Of a stretch of DNA of 64,000 nucleotides, positions 56,226 to 64,000 are shown piece by piece (positions within the stretch are counted from its first letter, which is position 1; the number at the start of each line of letters is the position of its first letter). The translations under genes were made by a program, and so were the position numbers. A model generated the notes under the pieces. That model saw only the letters and a list, made by a program, of their open reading frames with translations. It was not told where the DNA came from and ran no database searches. Source of the DNA: Ochotona curzoniae. Its lineage: Eukaryota; Chordata; Mammalia; Lagomorpha; Ochotonidae. The stretch spans positions 682,001 to 746,000 of the forward strand of contig NW_024465777.1 of the NCBI RefSeq assembly GCF_017591425.1. Direction: 5' to 3'.

Positions 56226-57890
56226 TAATTTTATGAACTCTGTATCCTCCATTTTCTTGATGAATTCCTCAGTTAACTGTCCACCTCCTGTGATACCGTG
56301 CTGAAGCTGCACCGTTGTCTGTACAACCTTTCTCCCACTTCTGGTTGGAGTAGGTCCCAGGATTAGGGAGACACCAGGTATCCTAAATAGCTAGGTGGTT
56401 GGTGGTGCTGATCTTGCTGGAACCTGTTGGACGTTAGGTCTGGGTGCCACACAGACCTATTTTGATCCACACGATGCCACAGTCGGTATTATTTTCCTGA
56501 GGGACCAGTGCAATCCTCAGAACCCAATGAGTTCTCCCGAGCTCAGCACGTGCTCAGTTCACTGTTGTGGCCTGCAGTCCTTAAGCTATTGCCACAGTGA
56601 GCAAAATGGCGCCTGACTACCCCTACCACAGTTCTTGATCTGCTGGCCGTCAGATCCGAGTGCTACCCAGACATGCCCCTGATGGAACCTGTAGAATGCC
56701 ACGTCGTTGCAGTTCACAGTCAGAAATGAGCTCACTCCCCGCTCAGAGCATGCTTCGTCCTTTCCCTTGCCCTTTCCTCCTTATGCAAAATGGTGCCCAA
56801 TTCAGCTCTAGGGGGCTGACTGTGCTATGAAATCCACTGTTCTCGCACTGCCTGTCTGAGATTTGCTGCTCAGTCTCTGCTCCTGCTCAAATCAAACGGA
56901 CCAGCAGGATGGACAGTTATTTGTCTGGATTCACCTCCCAATCTCGCTGTGAATGTCACTTCACACCTGGTAGCTGGAGTTCTGGCTGCTGATGGAGTTC
57001 AGATCACCATTAGCTGAATGCCACTGGGGTATTTGTCACTGCAACACCACACCATTGTTTTTGCTGCTTTCCTGTGTCTGTCAGTCTCCAGGTACCCCTC
57101 TGTTGTTGTTCTGTCCTTTCCTATTTCCTGAAATATGTCCTCTCTGCTGCTGGGGTTCATTTAAATGTGTGGATGGCATGAAGGTGTGAAGAGAACAGCT
57201 CCTCTGGTTGGCAGGACCCGGGGGAGCTTCCAGCTGTTTGGCAGGGCCCGGCGGATTTCTTTCTGACCACCTTGACACAGTTTCACCACCTCTTTGCATG
57301 ACACTCAAGCACCCCACTAAGAATTCTGCAATCTATTGAGGCATTGTTTGCTCCTGTGGAATGGCTTTTACTACCAACATGAGCTTGAGAGTTAATGTCA
57401 CTAATAATGTCTTGGTGAGTGGGCCTTTGACAATTTACACACAGGAGCACAATTAAACCCATGCCATTTCTGGACACCTTATTGTGTACCTACCCATTGC
57501 CCTAAAATCAGGCCCAGACATGTAGCATACCCTCTGGGAAGGAGCTTGATATATATGTCTTAAATATTAATGCAAGTGATGGGAGTGAGAGCTGAAACTG
57601 CTATGGCAATGAATATAGTTATTGTTATCTCAAAGGCTAACCTGCCTTTGCAATTTTTTTGGAGCCCAGAAAATACAATTTTTTAGCTGCTTTTATGATT
57701 TTTAGCTAGAGAAATTAAGGATGCTTTTATTAAAGAAAATGCTTTTGATTATTTCTTTATTGTTTATAGAGTTGTAGGAGTCTATAGTTATAGGGAGGTT
57801 TAACATTTAAAGTTTCTGTTTTAGATTTTAGGTTTTTTCCCTTGTAACTTATTTTCCCATTAAATGATGGGTAAATTGTAGAAGTAGAAA
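56225..57890. other. Intergenic, repeat-like, no gene recognised
   Basis: 56225-57280 continues the LINE-like text across the SINE (AATTTTATGAACTCTGTATCC resumes it). 57340-57520 has a weak plus-strand reading (NMSLRVNVTNNV...) that could be a decayed retroviral env, but it has stops and no firm match. 57600-57890 is AT-rich and leads into an LTR. Confidence 0.3.
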
Positions 57891-58288
57891 TGTGGTGGGA
57901 AAGTACTACTGATTAGCAGGTAATCGCATGTGCCTTGGCTGTAGAGTCCTGGCTGTCGCTCCATGGCTACTGTTGAAAAATAAATAATAGCTTGCTTTGA
58001 AGAATATGAATACAGTATTTTGCAGAATTATCTTTAGGGGCACCTGCTTAGCCTTGAAGTGCAGACAGAGTTTACCAAATGTACATGCCCCCTTAGTCTT
58101 GAAGTAAAACTAAAATAATGAGTTGCTTGTGCAGAAGCTTGTGAGGTGTTTCAGAAAATAAAAAGCACAGCTTTTTCTCGGGCTGTGGTGAGAACGCACC
58201 AAGTGTCTGTGTCTGTGTCTTTCTTTATCGCCGACTCCACGCACCCTTCCCGAGCTCCGAACTCGGCTGGAGCTGGACTCCGGCCCAA
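57890..58288 (+). mobile_element. Endogenous retrovirus LTR
   Basis: TGTGGTGGGAAAG start, AATAAA at 58157-58162, CCGAGCTCCGAACTCGGCTGG box and CTGGACTCCGGCCCA end; about 400 bases. Same family as the fragment at 657-822. The U3 start is inferred from the TG and the length. Confidence 0.55.
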
Positions 58289-58359
58289 AAATGTTTCTCT
58301 GTCCGTTTAAATGTGTCCTTACCCTGTTCCACTATCTTGATTCTCCTCAAATCTCTTTA

Positions 58360-58600
58360 GATTTTAAAACTCATCTAAGTTTCCAGTTGAATACTGGAGG
58401 ATAAAGTCATGCTAAGTAACATTTCTGAAATCCAGAAGAAAGCCCCAAACTCCAATAGCAGCTCATCTACCCTGTGTCCCAGACATGAGTCAAACATCCT
58501 CCAGATTCTATGTATATGAGACTTTGTTTCCATTTGTATATAGCACTGTTTGGGATCCAGAGCAAGTACATCTTAACATTATGTTACCTTAAATTCTTTC
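58360..58600 (+). repeat. Duplicated 5' flank of CELA3 copy 4
   Basis: Counterpart of the two blocks above. It begins about 70 bases after an LTR remnant. Confidence 0.6.
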
Positions 58601-58915
58601 TTTAGGGCCCAGCAGTGTGGCATAGCGGCTCAAGTCCTCGCCTTGAACGCGCCGAGATCCCATATGGGCACCGGTTATAATCCCGGCGGCCCTGCTTCCC
58701 ATCCACCTCCCTGCTTGTGGCCTGGAAAGCAGTCGAGGACGGCCCAATAGTTTGGGATCTTGTACCCATTTGGGAGACCTGGAGGATGTTCCTGGATCCT
58801 GGCTCCGGATTAGCACAGCACTGGCCGTTGCATTCCCTTGGGGAATGAATTATCAGACAGAAGATCTTCCTCTCTCTCCTCCTCTTTGTATATCTAACTT
58901 TGTAATAAAAAAATA
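58600..58915 (+). mobile_element. C-type SINE, well preserved
   Basis: GGGCCCAGCAGTGTGGCATAG head, GATCCCATATGGGCACCGG, GAGACCTGGAGG, TGTATATCTAACTTTGTAATAAAA tail. Present near copy 4 only. Confidence 0.8.
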
Positions 58916-58919
58916 ATAA

Positions 58920-59235
58920 TAATTTTTAAAGGTTTATTTATTTGTATTGGAAAGGCAACTTTACAAAGAGAAGGAAAGACAAAGATCTTTTGTCCCTGGT
59001 TTATTCCCCAAGTGGCCACAATGTCCAGAACTGAGCTGATCCAAAGCCAGCAGTCAGGAGTTTCTTTCAGGTCTCCCATGCAGGTGCAGGGTCCCAAGGC
59101 CTTGGGCCATCCTGTACCAGGCCACAAGCAGGAAGGAAGATGGGAAATGGACACCCAGCAAATGAACTCACACCCATATAGGATCATAGCATATGCAAGG
59201 CAAGGATTTAGTCACTGTGCCATCACACTAGGCCA
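58920..59235 (-). mobile_element. C-type SINE
   Basis: TTTAAAGGTTTATTTATTTGTATTGG start and GGCCACAATGTCCAGAACTGAGC; equivalent to 41305-41640 upstream of copy 3. Confidence 0.7.
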
Positions 59236-59259
59236 TATCTCAAATATTTTAAAATTATA

Positions 59260-59520
59260 AGAGTAGGTGTTTAGCCTTATGGATGAGATCTTCAAAATGC
59301 TTGGTTATGAATCTCAGATCCTATCCCTGCCTGTATATGCCAGCAAGTGCAAGAATGGGAGGTTAAGGTGATGGTGCAAATAATTCTGTTTCTGCCACCT
59401 ATGCAGGAGACCTGCATTGAGCTCTTGTTCCCAGCTCCATCTTCAATCATGTTGAGGAGCAAACCGATGGATGGAATGGATCTCTCTCTCTCTCTCTCTT
59501 TCAATTTGTCTCACACACTC
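59260..59520 (+). mobile_element. C-type SINE upstream of copy 4
   Basis: AGTAGGTGTTTAGCCTTATGG head and CTCTCTCTCTCTCTCTTTC tail; equivalent to 41665 and 23555. Confidence 0.6.
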
Positions 59521-59564
59521 TGTGTATTTAACTCACTCTACCTCTCACATGAGAAAGGCAGATA

Positions 59565-59850
59565 TGTGTGAACATTTGGCATGACAGTTGGGTCACGTCT
59601 AGGGACTCCTGCATCTCGTATCAAAGGGCCTGGGTCCGAGTCCCAGCTTTGCTTCTGATTCCAGCTTCCTGCTGATACACATGCTGGAAGCAGCAGGTGA
59701 TGGGATCAGCATAAGAATTCCTAACACACACATGGGGAAGACCAAGATGAAATTCCAGACCTCAAGCCTCAGGCCAGCTCAGCCTTTGCTATTACTGTAC
59801 AAGAATTTGAGAGTGAATCCGTGTACAAAAGATTTTTTTTATCTCAGTCA
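59565..59850 (+). mobile_element. C-type SINE upstream of copy 4
   Basis: GTGTGAACATTTGGCATGACAG head and GGGTCCGAGTCCCAGC B-box-like region; equivalent to 41990 and 23830. Confidence 0.65.
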
Positions 59851-60060
59851 ATTTTTGGCTGTCTAGCTTCCAGTTCCAAAAAACAAATCTCTCTATTCAG
59901 GTGGTAACAAATCTTGATCCCATATTAGAGATGGTAAAACTGAAACTCAGAGAAGTGAAGCTGTGACCCCAGAGAGTCAGAGCTAAGAGGCAGAACATGC
60001 AACATGTGGGATCAGATCTGAGGGGTTCCAGCACCGGTGACCCTTCCTGAAGTAGGTGGC

Positions 60061-60206
60061 ATGTTCTGATGCCAACTTTCCATCCTGCTCCTCTGTTATC
60101 AATTGGCCATCTGGTGCCACCTATGCAGCCACACAGTGAGTTATCTCTGAGTACTTCCTTTGGCTGTCAGTCCTCCATGTGCAGTGGGTGGGGACTGTGG
60201 CCTTGG
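60061..60206 (+). promoter_or_regulatory. Conserved proximal promoter block, copy 4
   Basis: Same block, but the E-box core is altered from CACCTGG to CATCTGG near 60108-60114 (still CANNTG). The NR5A2-like TGGCCTTGG is at 60198-60206. Confidence 0.45.
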
Positions 60207-60283
60207 ACAATGGGAGATCTGGTGCTCCACCACCTGTTCTGGAGTGGGGCCCAGTCCAGCCCCCTCCATCCCTCTCTGTGCCC

Positions 60284-60290
60284 TATATTA
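60284..60290 (+). promoter_or_regulatory. TATA box of CELA3 copy 4
   Basis: TATATTA, 51 bases before the ATG at 60335. The promoter is preserved although the reading frame is broken downstream, so transcription may persist. Confidence 0.78.
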
Positions 60291-62284
60291 GAGGCCAGGT
60301 TCCGTTTCTCCTTCCCTTCTTCTCCAGATCCACAATGATCCGGCTGCTGAGCTCCCTCCTCCTTGTGGCCCTGGGTAAGCCCCCATCCTGAGTCTGTGCT
60401 GCCTGTGCTGCCCTGGCACAGCCCATCTGTGGCCCTCTAGGACTGGCACACTGCTCCATTTTCCTGTTGGGGCTCCTCTGATTGATTGATACCTCTCCTG
60501 TCCTCTCCAGCCTCAGGCTTGGACCAGCCTTCCTTCAACCCCTCCAGCCGCATGGTCAATGGTGAGGATGCAGTGCCCTACAGCTGGCCTTGGCAGGTGA
60601 GAGCAACACCAGTGCACTGACTCCCACCGTGGGCTCAGGACTCCAAGCACTGATTGCAAGGCCTACAGCCTTGACCCAGTAATATAGGAATCCAGACACT
60701 GGGTAGAGGCAAAGCAGGGGACTCAGTTCCAGTTCCTTGAGTCCCACAGCAGGGCTCTGAGTTCTGGAGCACAGAGAGTGGAGAGTTTGGATCAGGGCAG
60801 TGGAGGGCAGCACAGAGGGCAAGGCTTGCTGTACTGGTGAGCACAGTTGCCATTAACCACATAGGGTTTTAACTGTGAGTTTAAAAAGTCAATCATGTCC
60901 AAGAGTTATGGCCATTGGTTCCCACCTTGGACAGCAGACAGAGAACATGTCCATAACCCAGAACATTCTCCAGGGTCAGCCAGTGTGTTCTGGGAGGGAG
61001 CAAAGAGTGAGTGCTTTGGCCCTGCCAGCCACATGGCTTCCCCAGCAGTGACTTAGCCCTGCCATTGCAGCAGGAAAGCAGCCAGAGAGTATGTGTGCCT
61101 GAGTAAGCAGCACCAGAGCACCCAGCATCTGTGTACACAGACCACAGCCAGCCTGGGGCCGTAGTCCGTGTTCTACAAATATTGATATTCAGGGATATTT
61201 GAGAATCTGAGTGAGTAGGAAACCACAAGGGAAGAAAACGAGTCAGGGTGAGCTGTGCTTCAGAAGCTCCGGGAAGTCTGGAAGAGCTGAGGTGTAGGAG
61301 AATGGGACCTGGGAGAGCAGAGGATCTTAGCGACTGTCAGAGGACAGAAGGTTTGGAGATTCCCTCTGTGCAGAGAATGTTGAGGTCCTCAGGGAAGAGA
61401 CTGAGCATCCCAGTGATCCCTGAGGAGAAAAGGATAGGACCTCCATGAGCAGGTGTGACTCTGAAAGGGCTGCTCTTCTCTGTGAACACACTGCACGACC
61501 TACAGTTGTGTCTGAAACCTCTCAGAATCATCCTTCCTGGGCCTCCAGGTTCTCTTGGAATATAAGGCAAGTGGAGGCTGGTCCTTCACCTGTGGAGGGA
61601 CCCTCATCGGTCGTTCCTGGGTTATGACTGCTGCCCACTGTGTCGTGTGAGTTCCCCTTCTGCCCCACCCCTGCCCTGTCCTTTATCACGTGTGAGACCC
61701 AGGCAACTCAAGCCATGGGTGGTTATAGAGGCTTGGCAGTTAAGCCCAGGCTGATCTTCCCTGCCATGGCAGGAGCGGCGGGACGTACCGCGTCGTGTTG
61801 GGAGAGTACGACAACTCAGTGACAGAAGGACCCGAGCAGATCATCATTGTGGAAAAGGCCATCGTGCACCCAAAATATAACAAAAAATAATGTGGCCAAT
61901 GGGTGAGTGAGCTCCCAGCTGGCCCTGGCTCCTGTGTTCTTCCCTCCATGACCACAGCTCATCTAGTCCCTCACCTGTGTCTGGGTGGCTCAGCATTTTC
62001 TGGTGAGATCACAGCCAGGAGCAGAAACCTTAAAAACCCAATACAGGACTTAGAGACTATTGTCATGGAAACCGCAGTGCACCCCCACAGGGAGCCTGTG
62101 GCCATAGGAAGTGAACGCAAGAGAAATGTCCAGAGTGACAGCAGGCAGAGCAGTGGTCCCCATGGTGTGGCCTGTGGGTCATCAGCATCAGCTTAACCTG
62201 GGAACTCTGGAAATAATGTCAGACCTCACACCTCAGGTGAACACAGTCTCAGAGCCTGAGTTTGTGTTCCAGAAAAATGGCTAC

Positions 62285-62580
62285 CTTCTTAAAAATTTAT
62301 TCATCAATTTTTATTTATTTGCAAATCGGAGAGAGAAAAAAATGTCCCATCTACTGACTCCAATCCAAATGCCTGCATGATTTACAATCACACCAGATGA
62401 GGCCAGGAGGCTGGAAATCAGCCAGGATGTGCAAGCAGAGTTCAGGCAACAGAGCCTCCAGCTGCTTCTGCAGGTGTACATGAAGAGGAAGCTGGAACGG
62501 AGCAGCTGAGACTGGCACCTGGCACTGTGATGGGGGATGCAGCCACTTCCAACTGTGCCACCTGTCCCCTAATAACTGTG
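62285..62580 (-). mobile_element. C-type SINE in intron 4 of copy 4
   Basis: Same insertion as 46125 in copy 3 and its counterparts in copies 1 and 2. Confidence 0.65.
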
Positions 62581-62769
62581 TGTCACAGCCCTAGAGGGTG
62601 AGATCATGAGTGACACAGGGACATTAGAGACACCAGGGACATTACCATGAGAGGTACCAAGGACAGTTAAAGACCAAAGCCTGAGGGCTCCTGGAAGCTG
62701 CTGAAATATAACAGTAGGAGAAATTAGTTGCAGGGGTTTCCAGGCCACCAGGCTATACATATCTGTAAA

Positions 62770-63095
62770 AAAATAAATAAATAAGAGATTTATTTATTTA
62801 TTTATTTATTTATTTATTATTAAAAGGCAGAGTAATGGGGTGGTAAGGAGACAGAGACTCCATCCACTGGTTCAGTTCCCAAATTGTCACAGTGGCCAGA
62901 GCTGTGCCAGTCTAAAACCAGAAGCTACTTTCGTGTCTCCAATAGCGAGGCAGGAACTCAAGGTCTTGGGCCATCCTCCACTGCTTCCCAGGTCATAAGC
63001 AGGAGGCTTAATCAGAAGTGGAGCAGCTAGAAATTGCACCATTACCACATGTGATGCCAACACCACAGGCAGTGGATTAGCCTGAAATCCAAAGT
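62770..63095 (-). mobile_element. Second SINE in intron 4 of copy 4 with (TTTA)n
   Basis: Same insertion as 46610 in copy 3. Its A-rich tail has grown into (ATTT)n at about 62785-62820, absent in copy 3. Confidence 0.65.
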
Positions 63096-63800
63096 GCCAC
63101 GTTTCCAACTGACCCCTCTGTCCCCACAGCTATGACATCGCCCTCCTCAAGCTGTCTGAATGTGCCAACAAGACGGATGAGTTCCAGCCCGCCTGCCTCC
63201 CTCCTGCTGGCTACATCCTGCCCCATGGGACGGAATGCTATGTCACTGGCTGGGGCCGACTCTCCAGTACGTGTTGACCAGGGAGCACGGCAGGAGACAG
63301 GGACTGGGGGCAGGGACCAATGTTACTTCAGGTCTGGTAAGGGACTTTTCCCTTCTCCAGGCTCACATTGAGCCCCTCAAGCATCCTGGGGAGTCTTCCA
63401 TGTGTTATATCAGGGATATAGACACACACAGAACATGAGGATGGTGTAACTGGGAGACCCCTCAGGTCAGGAGATCATGGGCCACCATGGCCCTCCCTGG
63501 GCGCCCAGCCTGCCCTCTGAGCCCTCATTGCTCTCTGTCTCTGCAGCTGGTGGACAACTGCCAAACAAACTGCAGCAAGGGCTGCTGCCCGTGGTGGACT
63601 ACGAACACTGCTCCCAGCGAGACTGGTGGGGCTCCACCGTGAAAGAGACCATGATGTGCGCTGGCGGGGACACGGTCTCTAGCTGCAATGTAAGCCAACT
63701 CATTCTTCACGGGGAGCAGGGTCCTGCTGTACCTCTGCTACTCATGTAGATGGAGTAGAGAGATCTTCTCTGCTGTCCACAGTCAGGCCCCAAGCAGCAC

Positions 63801-64000
63801 CTGGAGGAAGTCAGCACAGCCCACACACCCTGACTCCTGGCCCACCTCACACCTGGGACCATCACTGTCCCTCCTCCTGCTGCTCAGCCTGCCCCAGCAG
63901 CACAGCAGGGACACTCACACCACCACCTTGAGTCACCCACTCTGGGCTCTGCAGGGATCCTCAACCACTGTGCTGTGGCAGCTGAGTCCTCCTAGGCAGC
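63801..64000 (+). other. Hyperconserved part of intron 6, copy 4 (cut by window end)
   Basis: First 200 bases of the same block. The window ends just before the position of the CTCF-like motif. Confidence 0.65.

Larger units (their letters stand above)
60335..64000 (+). pseudogene. CELA3: CELA3-type elastase, copy 4: frameshifted in exon 4, cut by window end
   Basis: Fourth tandem elastase 3 copy, exons 1-6 visible: 60335-60374, 60511-60596, 61549-61646, 61773-61902, 63130-63266, 63547-63689; exons 7-8 lie beyond the window. All visible junctions are GT-AG. Exon 4 is 130 bases instead of the 129 of copies 2 and 3: a run of six A at 61882-61887 has one base more than copy 3, and the frame meets TAA at 61888-61890 after 113 residues, before the catalytic Asp. 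With exon junctions downstream, the mRNA would be a nonsense-mediated decay target. Exons 5 and 6 remain open in the original frame, so the lesion looks recent, or is a homopolymer error in the assembly. Other oddities: the mature N-terminus is Met-Val instead of Val-Val (SSR/MVNGED); Ser in SSCN beside the active site; intron 1 is only 136 bases because about 1.1 kb is missing relative to the other copies. Confidence 0.72.

Noticed and set aside
57340..57520. Possible retroviral env remnant on the plus strand
   Set aside because: The reading has stops and no firm motif; proximity to an LTR alone is not enough to annotate it.

Overview
The window is vertebrate, specifically mammalian, nuclear DNA: interrupted genes with GT-AG introns, TATA promoters and AATAAA signals, set among LINE-1, LTR and very many tRNA-derived SINE copies. 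The SINEs have a promoter-like head ending in a 'CCCATATGGGTGCCGGTTC' type box, a body describing 'GGGAGACCCGGAAGAGG', a CT-rich tail and an (AATAAA)n end. This is the lagomorph C-SINE family. The form of the best copies (10775-11095 and 58600-58915) looks to me more like pika (Ochotona) than rabbit, but that is memory-based inference.

The protein-coding content is a tandem array of four plus-strand copies of a CELA3-type (chymotrypsin-like elastase 3, pancreatic protease E) gene. Their ATGs lie at 3636, 24552, 42712 and 60335. Copies 1-3 have all eight coding exons, correct splice sites, an intact reading frame, a signal peptide, a tryptic activation site and the His/Asp/Ser triad (282, 279 and 271 residues predicted). 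Copy 4 runs off the right edge after exon 6. It carries a one-base insertion in exon 4 that creates an early stop, so it is probably a recent pseudogene, or else an A-homopolymer sequencing error. Each copy has a TATATTA box about 51 bases before its ATG, a conserved proximal block with an E-box, and an NR5A2-like site, as expected for pancreatic acinar genes. In human the family (CELA3A/CELA3B) is a two-gene tandem; here it has expanded to at least four, and the array may continue to the right.

Layout: 1-3380 old repeats (LINE 3' end, LTR fragment, SINE tail); 3383-9338 copy 1; 9340-24280 intergenic, with SINE clusters, a diverged 1.3-kb direct repeat (13370/15640) and nested LTRs (18569-19593); 24282-30431 copy 2; 30432-42437 intergenic, with a telomere-like patch, a broken betaretrovirus-like provirus on the minus strand (35665-37670) and LINE 3' ends; 42438-48988 copy 3, with a solo LTR in intron 2; 48990-60060 intergenic, with duplicated flank, SINEs, a LINE mosaic and an LTR; 60061-64000 copy 4.

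The most interesting signals are the mosaic relationships among the copies (exon 2 groups 1+4 against 2+3, later exons group 3+4), the different C-terminal tails created by loss of the ancestral stop (the stop of copy 1 lies inside its own poly(A) signal), substitutions beside the catalytic serine, and a roughly 450-bp block of intron 6 that is almost unchanged in all copies and contains a CTCF-like motif, with an opposed CTCF-like motif in intron 7. No bacterial, plasmid, phage or CRISPR content was seen.
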